Source: Clostridiales bacterium (lineage in GTDB: Bacteria; Bacillota; Clostridia; Oscillospirales; Oscillospiraceae). From it: a stretch of 31,790 nt of DNA. The notes beneath the pieces were generated by a model. It had not been told where the DNA came from and searched no databases. It saw only the letters and a program-made list of their open reading frames with translations. The stretch is taken from positions 24,660 through 56,449 of the forward strand of contig DQIA01000112.1 in assembly GCA_003525905.1 (NCBI GenBank), read 5' to 3'. The translations under genes were made by a program, and so were the position numbers. Position 1 is the first letter of the stretch; each line of letters opens with the position of its first letter. This document shows, piece after piece, positions 14,891 to 22,880 of this stretch.

Positions 14891-16276
14891 TTATTTATGA
14901 AAGCGCGCGTCGATAGCAGCAGCGGCCTTCTTGCCTGCACCCATGGCGAGGATAACGGTTGCAGCGCCGGTCACGGCGTCACCGCCGGCATACACGCCGT
15001 CGCGGGTGGTCATGTTGTCCTCGTTGACAACGAGGCAGCCCTTCTTGTTCGTCTCGAGACCCGGCGTCGTGGAGCGGATGAGGGGGTTCGGGGACGTGCC
15101 GAGGGCCATGATGACGGTGTCGACGGCAAGCTGGAACTCGCTGCCCTCGATGGCGACCGGACGGCGGCGGCCGGAGGCATCCGGCTCACCGAGCTCCATG
15201 CGGACGCATTCCATCGCGCCGACGCGGCCATTGCCGTCGTCGAGGATCTTCGTCGGGTTGCACAGGACGTGCAGCTCGATCCCCTCTTCCTTGGCGTGAT
15301 GCAGCTCTTCCAGACGGGCGGGCATTTCCGCCTCGCCGCGGCGATAGACGATGTACACATGCTCCGCGCCGAGACGTTTCGCGCAGCGCGCGGCATCCAT
15401 GGCAACGTTGCCGCCGCCGACGACCGCAACGGCGTTCGAACGGATGACCGGCGTGTCGCTCTCGTCGCGATAGCCCTTCATGAGGTTGATACGGGTCAGG
15501 TACTCGTTGGCAGACATAACGCCCTTGAGCGCCTCGCCCTCGATGTGCATGAACATGGGCAGGCCTGCACCGGAGCCGACGAACACGGCCTTGAAGCCCA
15601 TCTCCTCGAACAGCTCGTCGATGGAAAGGACCTTGCCGATGACCATGTCGGTCATGACATGCACGCCCATGGCCTCGAGCTTCTTGACCTCGTTGGCAAC
15701 GATGGCCTTCGGAAGACGGAATTCGGGGATACCATAGACCAGAACGCCGCCTGCGGTGTGCAGGGCTTCAAAAATGGAGACCTCATAGCCCTTCTTGGCC
15801 AGCTCGCTCGCACAGGTCAGGCCGGAGGGGCCGGAGCCAACGACGGCGACCTTGATGCCGTTGCTCTCGGGCTTCTCGGGCATCTTGTTGACATTCTCGC
15901 GATACCAGTCGGCGACAAAGCGCTCCAGCCGGCCGATGGCGACCGGCTCGCCCTTCACGCCGCGCACGCACTTGCTCTCACACTGGGACTCCTGCGGGCA
16001 GACACGGCCGGACAGGGCGGGCAGAGCATTCGTGGAGGTGATGACCTCGTAAGCGCCGAGAAAATCGCGCTCGGAGACCTTTGCGATGAACTCCGGAATG
16101 CGGATGTTGACGGGGCAGCCCTCGACGCACTTCGGATTCTTGCAGTGCAGGCAGCGGCCTGCTTCCTCCACGGCCATCTCCTCGGTGTAGCCAAGGGAGA
16201 CCTCTTTGAAATTCTTATTGCGGACGTCCGGTGCCTGCTCGGGCATCGGGGTCTTGGTCAGAGTCATATTCGGCAT
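14891..16276 (-). CDS. nfnB: NfnB / GltA-type NADPH oxidoreductase large subunit
   Basis: 461 aa, matching both the large subunit of NADH-dependent ferredoxin:NADP+ oxidoreductase (NfnB) and the 'homotetrameric glutamate synthase' GltA annotation. Order of parts: N-terminal Fe-S domain with CLHCKNPKCVEGCP (about residues 40-53) and a second cluster CPQESQCESKCVRG; FAD Rossmann motif VAVVGSGPSGLTCASELA (about 147-164); NADP(H) motif VAVVGGGNVAMDAARCAKR (about 283-301); C-terminal YAGGDAVTGAATVILAMG. I favour NfnB because the NfnA-like gene lies 13 bases upstream; together they reversibly couple NADH, NADPH and ferredoxin by electron bifurcation. ATG 16276 has GAGGAGG 8 bases before it. Confidence 0.9.
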   Translation of the reverse strand: MPNMTLTKTPMPEQAPDVRNKNFKEVSLGYTEEMAVEEAGRCLHCKNPKCVEGCPVNIRIPEFIAKVSERDFLGAYEVITSTNALPALSGRVCPQESQCESKCVRGVKGEPVAIGRLERFVADWYRENVNKMPEKPESNGIKVAVVGSGPSGLTCASELAKKGYEVSIFEALHTAGGVLVYGIPEFRLPKAIVANEVKKLEAMGVHVMTDMVIGKVLSIDELFEEMGFKAVFVGSGAGLPMFMHIEGEALKGVMSANEYLTRINLMKGYRDESDTPVIRSNAVAVVGGGNVAMDAARCAKRLGAEHVYIVYRRGEAEMPARLEELHHAKEEGIELHVLCNPTKILDDGNGRVGAMECVRMELGEPDASGRRRPVAIEGSEFQLAVDTVIMALGTSPNPLIRSTTPGLETNKKGCLVVNEDNMTTRDGVYAGGDAVTGAATVILAMGAGKKAAAAIDARFHK

Positions 16277-16289
16277 GCTGTGTTCCTCC

Positions 16290-17144
16290 TCAGCGAATGA
16301 GCTCATGCGCCAGCTTGTCCATGCGGCACATATGCGTCTTCTCGTTTTCTGCTTCCTGATCGCGGTAGACACCGTTGCGGTTCATCAGCTCGGCGTAGTC
16401 GACCTTGTGGCCGTCGAAATCCGGGCCGTCCACGCAGGCAAACTTCACTTCGCCGCCGACCGTCACGCGACAGCCGCCGCACATGCCGGTGCCGTCGACC
16501 ATGATCGGGTTGAGGGACACGGTGGTCTTGACGCCGAAGGGCTCGGTCGTCTTGGAGACGAACTTCATCATCGGGATCGGGCCGATGGCGAGGACCTCGT
16601 CATAGTGCGTGCCGGCCTCGAGCAGCTGCTGGAGCTTTACGGTAACAAAGCCGTGCTCGCCGTAGGAGCCGTCGTCCGTCATGAGGTACAGATGGTCGCT
16701 GCAGGCCTTGAACTCGTCTTCCAGAATGACGATATCCTTGCTGCGGAAGCCGACAATGACATCGACCTCGGCGCCTGCCTCCTTGAACGCCTGAGCGGAC
16801 GGAAGAGCGATCGCACAGCCGACGCCGCCGCCGACCACGCAGACGCGCTTGATACCCTCGGTGTTCGTGGGCTTGCCGAGCGGACCGACGAAGTCCTGAA
16901 TATAGTCGCCCTCGTTCATCGCGCCGAGCATCTTCGTCGTCAGGCCGACCTTCTGGAAAATAATGGCTACCGTACCCTTTTCGCGGTCGTAGCCTGCGAT
17001 GGTCAGGGGGACACGCTCACCGGTCTCATCCACGCGGAAGATGATGAACTGACCGGCCTTCGCCTTCTTGGCGACAAAGGGAGCCTCGATCTCCATCAGA
17101 GTAACGGCAGAATTCAGCTCTTTCTTGCGGACAATTTTGAACAT
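16290..17144 (-). CDS. nfnA: NfnA-like FAD/[2Fe-2S] small subunit
   Basis: 284 aa of the sulfide-dehydrogenase/dihydroorotate-dehydrogenase-electron-transfer-like family. FAD-binding beta-barrel at residues 1-95 (RVPLTIAGYD), NAD-binding Rossmann domain with CVVGGGVGCAIALPSA (about 104-119), and a C-terminal [2Fe-2S] site DGTGMCGGCRV...FACVDGP (about 222-247), matching the Asp/three-Cys arrangement known for NfnA. I chose the ATG at 17144 (AAAGG 9 bases upstream); an in-frame ATG at 17153 lies within the ribosome site. Operon with nfnB downstream; own promoter. Confidence 0.9.
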   Translation of the reverse strand: MFKIVRKKELNSAVTLMEIEAPFVAKKAKAGQFIIFRVDETGERVPLTIAGYDREKGTVAIIFQKVGLTTKMLGAMNEGDYIQDFVGPLGKPTNTEGIKRVCVVGGGVGCAIALPSAQAFKEAGAEVDVIVGFRSKDIVILEDEFKACSDHLYLMTDDGSYGEHGFVTVKLQQLLEAGTHYDEVLAIGPIPMMKFVSKTTEPFGVKTTVSLNPIMVDGTGMCGGCRVTVGGEVKFACVDGPDFDGHKVDYAELMNRNGVYRDQEAENEKTHMCRMDKLAHELIR

Positions 17145-17162
17145 GCGATTCATCCTTTCAAT

Positions 17163-17180
17163 GTCGGAAGTACGACTTCC
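17163..17180 (-). promoter_or_regulatory. Palindrome in the nfnA 5' leader, possible operator
   Basis: GGAAGT-ACG-ACTTCC (17166-17180) is an inverted repeat, overlapped by a second one (GTCG at 17163-17166, CGAC at 17173-17176). It lies between the -10 and the start codon, where a repressor or a small RNA hairpin could act. No known redox-regulator site (for example Rex) is recognisable. Confidence 0.35.
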
Positions 17181-17196
17181 CTTACTCACGCTTTTC

Positions 17197-17224
17197 ATTA
17201 TAGCACAATACGGCTGTTTTTCAA
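17197..17224 (-). promoter_or_regulatory. Sigma-A promoter of nfnAB
   Basis: Minus-strand TTGAAA (17224-17219), 16 bases, TATAAT (17202-17197). The -35 overlaps the gluQ stop codon, so gluQ and nfnA are separate units that share these bases. Confidence 0.8.
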
Positions 17225-18147
17225 GGAAAAACACGAAATCCGTCCGAAAAATTTGCCGGGATCACGATCTCGCCGCGCGGAATGCGCTCCCATGAGAAGC
17301 GGGAGACGAGGTCTGCGGCGCGGACCGGCTCCGGCCCCGGCTGCAGGCCGGCCAACTGCGCCAGCCTGCCGACGAGCTGCTCCGGCGTACAGCGCGCGCG
17401 GAGCGCCTCCATGTCAAGGTCACGTTCCCGCTTGCTCAGGCGACGTCCGTCCGGCGCAACAAGCAGCGGAACATGGTAATATTGCGGCGCGGGATAGCCG
17501 AAAACGGAGAACAGCCACAGCTGCCGCGCCGTGGAGCCCAGCAGATCGCTGCCGCGCACGACCTCCGTCACGCTGCCGAGCGCATCGTCGCACACAACGG
17601 CAAGCTGATAGGCATACACGCCGTCGGAGCGTCGGACGATAAAATCGCCGCAGGTCTCGACGAGCCGTTCTGTCTGCGGGCCGCAGACACCGTCCCGGAA
17701 TGAGACGGCGATGTCCGGCACACGGACGCGCCACGCGGGGCGGCGGGTCTTTGCGGCGCGCTGCTCCGGCGTCAGGTCTCGGCAGGCACCGGAATAGAGC
17801 ACCGTGCCGTCCGAGGCATGGGGCGCAGAGGCGTCGTGCAGCTCGCTGCGGGAGCAGTAGCACGGGTAGATCAGGCCCTGCTCCTCCAGTTTTGCAAAAT
17901 GTGCGGCATAGACCGGGCTTCTCGTGCTCTGCGGCGGCATCTCGCCGTCCCAGTCCAGCCCGAGCCAGCCGAGGTCCCTCCGCAGCTGCTCGGCATAGGC
18001 CGCACGGCTGCGCTGCGGGTCAAGGTCCTCGATGCGCAGCAGCATACGCCCGCCCTGCGACCGGACGGAAAGCCATGCGAGCAGCGCGGTAAAAATATTG
18101 CCCAGATGCATACGCCCGGTCGGGCTGGGCGCAAAGCGGCCCGTCAC
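17221..18147 (-). CDS. gluQ: Glutamyl-Q tRNA(Asp) synthetase
   Basis: A truncated GluRS paralogue that attaches glutamate to queuosine at position 34 of tRNA-Asp, without using tRNA-Glu. 308 aa, the usual length, and lacks an anticodon-binding domain. Class I signatures are RFAPSPTGRMHLGN (residues 4-17) and RLSKRERD (KMSKS equivalent, about 229-236). The zinc site is typical of the family: CYC at about residues 95-97, then YSGAC with Tyr and Cys four apart. The GTG start overlaps the preceding stop by four bases (GTGA), with a GGGAG site 8 bases before. Last gene of the LCP - deacylase-like - dehydrogenase - gluQ run. Confidence 0.94.
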   Translation of the reverse strand: MTGRFAPSPTGRMHLGNIFTALLAWLSVRSQGGRMLLRIEDLDPQRSRAAYAEQLRRDLGWLGLDWDGEMPPQSTRSPVYAAHFAKLEEQGLIYPCYCSRSELHDASAPHASDGTVLYSGACRDLTPEQRAAKTRRPAWRVRVPDIAVSFRDGVCGPQTERLVETCGDFIVRRSDGVYAYQLAVVCDDALGSVTEVVRGSDLLGSTARQLWLFSVFGYPAPQYYHVPLLVAPDGRRLSKRERDLDMEALRARCTPEQLVGRLAQLAGLQPGPEPVRAADLVSRFSWERIPRGEIVIPANFSDGFRVFP

Positions 18148-19067
18148 AGCGGGATCTCCCGCACGAGGTTCCGCAGCGGCTCACCGGCGGCATAGCGCTC
18201 CAGATTCTCCGCGCAGATGCGCCAGATGCGCTCCTCCGTCTGCGGCAGGTGGCCGAAGCTCACGCCCGCGACATGCGGCGTCAGGATGCAGTTCGGCAGG
18301 CTCCAGAGCGGATGCGCGGCAGGCAGCGGCTCCGGGTCCGTCACATCAAGGCCTGCGCCGAACAGGTGGCCGCTCTGCAGCTCCCGTGCCAGCGCATCGG
18401 CATCAAGAAAGCTGCCGCGCCCGACGTTCACAACGACGGCGTCCTGCGGAAGCAGAGCAAGGCGCTCCGCGCGGAGCCACCCGGCCGTCTCCGGCGACTG
18501 CGGCATTGCACCGAGGACAAAGTCAGCCGCAGGCAGCAGGGTCTCTGCCTCGTCCAGCCGGACAAGGCGGTCAAAGCCGGGGCGATCCGGCGAGGTCCGG
18601 CGGCAGACGCCGAACGTCTTCACACCAAAGGCCTGCAGGCGGCGGGCAATGCACCCGCCCAGATCGCCCGCGCCGAAGATGAGGGCCGTTCCCCCTGCCA
18701 CGCGGCGCTCGGAGCCGAGATCGTTCCAGTTCCCCTGCCGCGCATAGGCGGGCAGGCGGCGGCACAGGGCCAGCAGCATCCCGATCGCGTGCTCCGCGAT
18801 CGTTTCGCCGAACGCGCCGGAGGCCGTTGTGAGCAGCACACCGCGCGGGAAGCCCCCGTGCAGATAGCGGTCTGCGCCCGCCCATGTCATCTGCAGCCAG
18901 CGCAGCCGCGGCGCGTTCTGCAGGGCCTCGAGAGTCGGCTCGCCGATGACGGCCTCGGCCGTCTGCAGGCAGGGCGTTTTCTGCACGGTGAACCAGCAGG
19001 ACGCTGTTTCCAGAAACCAGTCCGGAGCAAACGGGGCGTACTCCGCTTCGATCATCAATTCACGCAT
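18144..19067 (-). CDS. D-2-hydroxyacid dehydrogenase, NAD(P)-dependent
   Basis: 307 aa from ATG 19067, which overlaps the end of the upstream gene by 8 bases; an alternative ATG at 19055 is four codons in. Cytosolic Rossmann enzyme reducing 2-ketoacids. The dinucleotide loop is FGAGDLGGCIARRL (about residues 133-146). The catalytic triad of the family is visible: Arg in VNVGRGS (about 222), Glu in DPEPLP (about 250) and His in LTPHVAG (about 270). Substrate is unknown; the sequence is nearest to GhrA/phosphoglycerate-dehydrogenase-like groups. In an operon with tRNA-related genes, possibly only for expression. Confidence 0.9.
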   Translation of the reverse strand: MRELMIEAEYAPFAPDWFLETASCWFTVQKTPCLQTAEAVIGEPTLEALQNAPRLRWLQMTWAGADRYLHGGFPRGVLLTTASGAFGETIAEHAIGMLLALCRRLPAYARQGNWNDLGSERRVAGGTALIFGAGDLGGCIARRLQAFGVKTFGVCRRTSPDRPGFDRLVRLDEAETLLPAADFVLGAMPQSPETAGWLRAERLALLPQDAVVVNVGRGSFLDADALARELQSGHLFGAGLDVTDPEPLPAAHPLWSLPNCILTPHVAGVSFGHLPQTEERIWRICAENLERYAAGEPLRNLVREIPL

Positions 19068-19629
19068 CGCTGTCCTCCGGCAGGTCGACCAGAACCGGCG
19101 CATGGCCCAGCGCGGGCAGCAGCTTTTCCGTCAGATCCTGCGTGGAAAAGGCCAGCGAGCTCGTGTTGATGCAGGGGTGGCAGCCGAAGCGTGGGGCCTG
19201 CAGCACGGCGCGGTCGATGACGAGCGTGACCTCCCCCGCCGTGTCGTTCTGCAGGGCCAGCACCGTTGCGGAGCCGGGCGTCACGCCGAGCAGGCGCTCC
19301 ATGTCCTCCGGCGGGCCGAACGACAGGCGCGCGCAGCCGAGCTGGGCGGACAGGTCCTTCGTGTGGAACGGCTTGCCGCCCGGCATGAGCAGCAGGTAGA
19401 ATTTCGTCTTCTGCCGGTTGCAGAGGAAGAGATTTTTGCAGATAGAGATGTGCAGCACGCCCTCTGCGGCATGGCACAGCTCCATGGTCATGGCGGCGTC
19501 ATGGTCGACGCGTTCATAGGCGATGCCAAGCGAGTCGAGCAGGTCGTAGCACGCCGTCTCCTTTGCACTGCGCGGGTCGGACGGTCTGCCGCTGTGGCAG
19601 ACCGTGTCAATATGAAATGTCTCTTCCAT
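19060..19629 (-). CDS. YbaK/ProX-type aminoacyl-tRNA deacylase
   Basis: 189 aa from ATG 19629 (GGAGG site, 1 base after the LCP stop). The YbaK/aaRS-associated domain spans most of the protein, with HICKNLFLCNR-like and FYLLLMPGGKPFHTKDLS segments that mark the PrdX/ProX prolyl-tRNA-deacylase branch, and CHPCINTSSLAFS near residue 150. Family members hydrolyse mischarged Ala-tRNA-Pro or Cys-tRNA-Pro in trans. Which mischarged tRNA this one clears cannot be told by eye. Confidence 0.88.
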   Translation of the reverse strand: MEETFHIDTVCHSGRPSDPRSAKETACYDLLDSLGIAYERVDHDAAMTMELCHAAEGVLHISICKNLFLCNRQKTKFYLLLMPGGKPFHTKDLSAQLGCARLSFGPPEDMERLLGVTPGSATVLALQNDTAGEVTLVIDRAVLQAPRFGCHPCINTSSLAFSTQDLTEKLLPALGHAPVLVDLPEDSDA

Positions 19630-19630
19630 G

Positions 19631-20962
19631 TCAGCCTCCGTAGATATCATCCGGCGAGACGTCCGTCTCATAGGGATTGAGATAGGCGTTGACAACATCG
19701 GCCGTTTCATAGGGGTCGGCCAGAACATACATACCGTCGCCGCTGAACGTATAGGGGATGGTGAGCGTCTGCAGGTTCGACGTGCCGCACAGGGCGACGG
19801 ACTCTGCCAGCCAGACGAGATTGCGTGTGCTGAGGTCCGTAACGGTATGCGCCGAGAGCAGCCGCGCCGCCGAGGGCAAACGCCAGAGGTTCCAGACGGA
19901 GACCCACTGGTGCATAGCAGCCAGCATGAAATCCCGCTGCACGTTCACGCGCTGCAGATCGGCCATGGCATAGCCGGAGCGGAAGCGCACGAGGCCCATA
20001 GCCTGCTCGCCGTTCAGGCGCTGCATACCGGCCTTCAGATCGATGGTCAGGTCCTGCGCAGGGTCGCTGTAATCCATATCGCAGGGAACGTCGAATTTCA
20101 CGCCGCCCATCTTGTCGACGAGATCGACAAAGACGTCCAGATCGATGAGCACATAGCCGTCCGGCCGGAAGCCGACCAGCTCCGTGACATAGTCCATCAG
20201 GGCCTCCATGCCCTCCTGATCCTTGCCGTTCACGCCATAGGCGATATTGATCTTATGCGGCGTATAGGTCGAATTGACCTTCGTATCGCGCGGAATGCTC
20301 AGCAGTGTCAGCCGTTTGGCGCTGCGGTCGACGCTCAGCAGCATGACGGTGTCCGTCCGGTCGCCGGATTTGTCCGTTCCGGCAAGCAGGATCGTCGAGC
20401 AGCCGTCGCGGCGCGCGCCGAGGGTCTCCTCTGCCTTCGGCTGCTTGGCCAGCAGCAGCATCACGCCGATGACGAGCGCAAACAGCACAAGCAAAATGAG
20501 CAGGAGCTTGCCGAGTCCGCGGGCGAAGCGGTGTTTTTTCTTCTTTTTGGGCGGCTCGGCATCATAGCCGGATTCCGGCACGGCGCGGTGCCTGCGCGGC
20601 TGCTCCTCGCGGCGCGGCGCACGCTCCGGCTCCCGGCGGGAGCGCTGAGACTGGCGGCGAGGCGGCTCGTAGTCGTCCTCCTCCACCGGGCCGAGATAGG
20701 TCGTCGGCTCCTCCCGGCGCTGCGGGGCTGCGCCGCGGCGGAAGTCGGAGTTATAGGCATGGATCACGGGGCCGGAGACGGAATTCTGCTGCCGTCTCGG
20801 CGGCTGCTGCGTCTGCAGCGTCGGGTCCTCGCAGTCCTCATACAGCTTATCGGCAAAGCCGCGCTCATAGGGATCGTCCGCGTCGTGCCGGTCATTCAGA
20901 ATTTTGCGGATGTCGCGCAGCAGGTCCTCGTCGTCCTGAGCGGGCTGATTTCTCGGGTCCAT
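19631..20962 (-). CDS. LytR-CpsA-Psr (LCP) family cell-wall glycopolymer ligase
   Basis: 443 aa. Cytoplasmic N-terminus of about 140 residues, low-complexity, rich in Arg/Glu/Pro. Then a KKKKKH stop-transfer and one membrane helix (about 155-173), then an external LCP domain (about 185-390). LCP hallmarks are LLAGTDKSGDRTDTVMLLSVD, SIPRDTKV, HKINIAYGVNG and the VRFRSGYAMADLQRVNVQRDF arginine/aspartate block. Family enzymes transfer teichoic acid or capsule chains from lipid carrier to peptidoglycan. The charged N-terminal tail is longer than in many LCPs and may be a regulatory or phosphorylation segment. AAGGGGG site 8 bases before the ATG; own promoter. Confidence 0.94.
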   Translation of the reverse strand: MDPRNQPAQDDEDLLRDIRKILNDRHDADDPYERGFADKLYEDCEDPTLQTQQPPRRQQNSVSGPVIHAYNSDFRRGAAPQRREEPTTYLGPVEEDDYEPPRRQSQRSRREPERAPRREEQPRRHRAVPESGYDAEPPKKKKKHRFARGLGKLLLILLVLFALVIGVMLLLAKQPKAEETLGARRDGCSTILLAGTDKSGDRTDTVMLLSVDRSAKRLTLLSIPRDTKVNSTYTPHKINIAYGVNGKDQEGMEALMDYVTELVGFRPDGYVLIDLDVFVDLVDKMGGVKFDVPCDMDYSDPAQDLTIDLKAGMQRLNGEQAMGLVRFRSGYAMADLQRVNVQRDFMLAAMHQWVSVWNLWRLPSAARLLSAHTVTDLSTRNLVWLAESVALCGTSNLQTLTIPYTFSGDGMYVLADPYETADVVNAYLNPYETDVSPDDIYGG

Positions 20963-20985
20963 CGGGATACCCCCTTTCTTTCCCT

Positions 20986-21014
20986 ATTTTACACCAGCTT
21001 TCGCCCAATGTAAA
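20986..21014 (-). promoter_or_regulatory. Sigma-A promoter of the LCP-gluQ operon
   Basis: Minus-strand TTTACA (21014-21009), 17 bases, TAAAAT (20991-20986), with the predicted start about 20 bases before the LCP ATG. It lies just downstream of two terminator-like structures that insulate it from the ABC operon. Confidence 0.75.
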
Positions 21015-21020
21015 GACGGC

Positions 21021-21048
21021 AAAACGGGGGCCGCTTCCGCGACCCCCC
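21021..21048 (-). terminator. GC-rich hairpin with GGAA tetraloop, second terminator after the ABC operon
   Basis: Minus-strand stem of 9 bp (21047-21039 with 21034-21026, one G-U) closed by a GGAA (GNRA) tetraloop and followed by GTTTTG. The U-run is short, so it may be a backup to the structure just upstream (21081-21144). Confidence 0.55.
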
Positions 21049-21075
21049 AAGGAATGCCAATACCCGTATAAACGC

Positions 21076-21144
21076 AAAAAGCAGCACCACATTATTCAGC
21101 GAGAGCATTCGGTGAAAGCTGAAACCGCAAGGATGCGGTGCTGC
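21076..21144 (-). other. Structured element A, 3' of the ABC operon (related to element B)
   Basis: On the minus strand, GCAGCACC (21144-21137) pairs with GGTGCTGC (21088-21081) to close a structure followed at once by TTTTTG, so it can act as a terminator for the ABC genes, whose stop is 6 bases before. Inside, TTCAGC (21118-21123 region) and GCTGAA (21095-21100 region) can pair, as can ACCG/CGGT and GCAT/ATGC, in overlapping ways that would form a pseudoknot. The stretch 21083-21110 is nearly identical to 25464-25493 in element B. No Rfam family comes to mind. Confidence 0.6.
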
Positions 21145-21149
21145 GCAAG

Positions 21150-22880
21150 TCAAAGTGACCAGTTCTGGCTGCCGTTCTGCAGGTCCACCATGTGGGTGTA
21201 AAGCCCGTTCTTCGCATAGAGCTCGCTGGGGCTTCCCTGTTCGGCCACAACGCCGTCAGCCAGCACGACGATCTTGTCCGCTCCCGCGACGGTACGCATC
21301 CGGTGCGCGATGATCAGGACCGTCTTGTTGCGGATCAGGCGGGACAGCGCCGTCTGGATGAGCGTCTCGTTCTCGACATCCAGACTGGCCGTCGCCTCGT
21401 CGAGCAGGATGATGGGCGCATCCTTGAGGAAGGCGCGCGCAATGGAAATGCGCTGGCGCTCACCGCCCGAAAGGGCGCAGCCGTTTTCGCCGATGTCGGT
21501 GTTCCACTTGTCCGGGAGCTTTTCGGCAAATTCGTCGCAGTTGGCAAGCTTTGCCGCCGCGAGGACCTCCTCATCCGTCGCGTCCTTGCGGCCGAGGCGG
21601 ATATTCTCCAGAATGGTATTGTCAAACAGCGTGACGTCCTGGAAAACGATGGAATACAGGCTCATGAGTTTTTCCGGGTCGATCTTTGAAACATCCATGC
21701 CGCCGACCGTGATGCTGCCCTTCTGATAGTCCCAGAAGCGCGCCGCCAGCCGGGACACGGTCGTCTTGCCGCCGCCGGACGGACCGACAAGGGCCGTGAC
21801 CTGCCCCTGCTTTGCCGTGAAGGACACGTCCTTCAGGACCGTCTCGCCGGAGTTGTAGGCAAAGCCCACATGGTCAAACACGATATCGCAGCCCTGATTG
21901 CTCAGCTGCTCGCTGCCGGTCTGGATCGGGTATTCCAGAATCTCATTCATGCGCGCCACATTCGTCCGCATGGCGATGACAGCCGCCAGATTCTGCAGCG
22001 CGCCCTGCATCGGATCATACAGGCGGGAAGCCACGAGCAGGAACAGGAACAGCGTCAGCACGTCGATGCGGCCGCTCAGCAGCAGCAGCACGGAGCCGGT
22101 CAGCGCCACGGAGGCGATGCCGAGCTTCAGGACCGTACCGGCCGAGGTCACGAACACGGCGTTCGTCAGCTCCGCCGCGATCGTCTGCTTTTCCACGGCA
22201 CGGATCTTCCGGGAAAGGCCGCCGAGATAGCCCTGCTCTGCATTGCTGGCCTTCAGGTCGCGGATCGATTCGATATACTCCTGAATGCCATCGGCGCAGG
22301 TCATTTTCACGGCCATGGTCCTGCTCTGCACGCGGTCCTGCACGCGATAGCTGCAGAGCACGATGGCCGCAGATACCGGGATGACCCACAGCGCCGCCAG
22401 CGCCATGCGCCAGTCGAAGAGGAACAGGCCCAGCGCGATGAGCACCGTGGAGATGAGCGAGCCGAACAGGCCGGGAATGAAGTGCGAGCAGGTCTTCTCC
22501 AGCACCTCACAGTCTGCCATGATGGTGCTGGTCAGGTCGGCCAGGTCGCGCTTGCCGAAGAAGGACAGCGGAAGTCTGCGCAGGCGCTCGGCGAGCGTCA
22601 GGCGGCGGATACCGCTCTCCTGATAGGTCGTAAAGTAGGTGCCGTTATACTGGAACCACGTCGTCAGAAGGATCAGGGCAAAGCAGGCAACGCAGCCGCA
22701 GACATAAAATGCGGTCCTTCCCGCTGCGCCGCCCGCCATCAGGTCGCGGACGAGCGCATACAGCAGGCTCGTGGGCAGCATAAAGGCGATGTTCTGCGCG
22801 GCGCAGGCCAGCACGCCCCGGACGAGTCCCCGCGTGCCCTCCGGGGAGCTTGCCGTTGCTCTCTGGATCTTTTTCAGCAT
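21150..22880 (-). CDS. ABC transporter half-protein (membrane + ATPase), second of pair
   Basis: 576 aa from ATG 22880, which overlaps the upstream ABC stop (ATGCTGA); the frame upstream is not family-like. Six-helix membrane domain (about residues 20-310), then the nucleotide-binding domain. Walker A GPSGGGKTT is near residue 369, then the Q-loop, signature LSGGERQR, Walker B IILLDEATASLD, and H-loop AHRMRT. Type IV exporter fold. Presumably forms a heterodimer with the preceding half-transporter. Pairs of this kind beside AraC regulators include the YbtP/YbtQ and IrtA/IrtB siderophore importers, so direction of transport is uncertain. Ends in structured element A. Confidence 0.93.
   Translation of the reverse strand: MLKKIQRATASSPEGTRGLVRGVLACAAQNIAFMLPTSLLYALVRDLMAGGAAGRTAFYVCGCVACFALILLTTWFQYNGTYFTTYQESGIRRLTLAERLRRLPLSFFGKRDLADLTSTIMADCEVLEKTCSHFIPGLFGSLISTVLIALGLFLFDWRMALAALWVIPVSAAIVLCSYRVQDRVQSRTMAVKMTCADGIQEYIESIRDLKASNAEQGYLGGLSRKIRAVEKQTIAAELTNAVFVTSAGTVLKLGIASVALTGSVLLLLSGRIDVLTLFLFLLVASRLYDPMQGALQNLAAVIAMRTNVARMNEILEYPIQTGSEQLSNQGCDIVFDHVGFAYNSGETVLKDVSFTAKQGQVTALVGPSGGGKTTVSRLAARFWDYQKGSITVGGMDVSKIDPEKLMSLYSIVFQDVTLFDNTILENIRLGRKDATDEEVLAAAKLANCDEFAEKLPDKWNTDIGENGCALSGGERQRISIARAFLKDAPIILLDEATASLDVENETLIQTALSRLIRNKTVLIIAHRMRTVAGADKIVVLADGVVAEQGSPSELYAKNGLYTHMVDLQNGSQNWSL

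Noticed and set aside
14842..14902. TATAAT at 14879-14874 as a promoter for the CBS gene or a short RNA
   Set aside because: The -35 at correct spacing (TTTCAT) is poor, and a strong terminator follows at once; could only give a 60-base RNA, with no other support.
14825..16300. Long plus-strand open frame opposite nfnB
   Set aside because: Antisense shadow of a GC-rich gene: no ribosome site, His/Ala/Asp/Gly-rich unrecognisable protein, while the minus strand encodes a textbook oxidoreductase.
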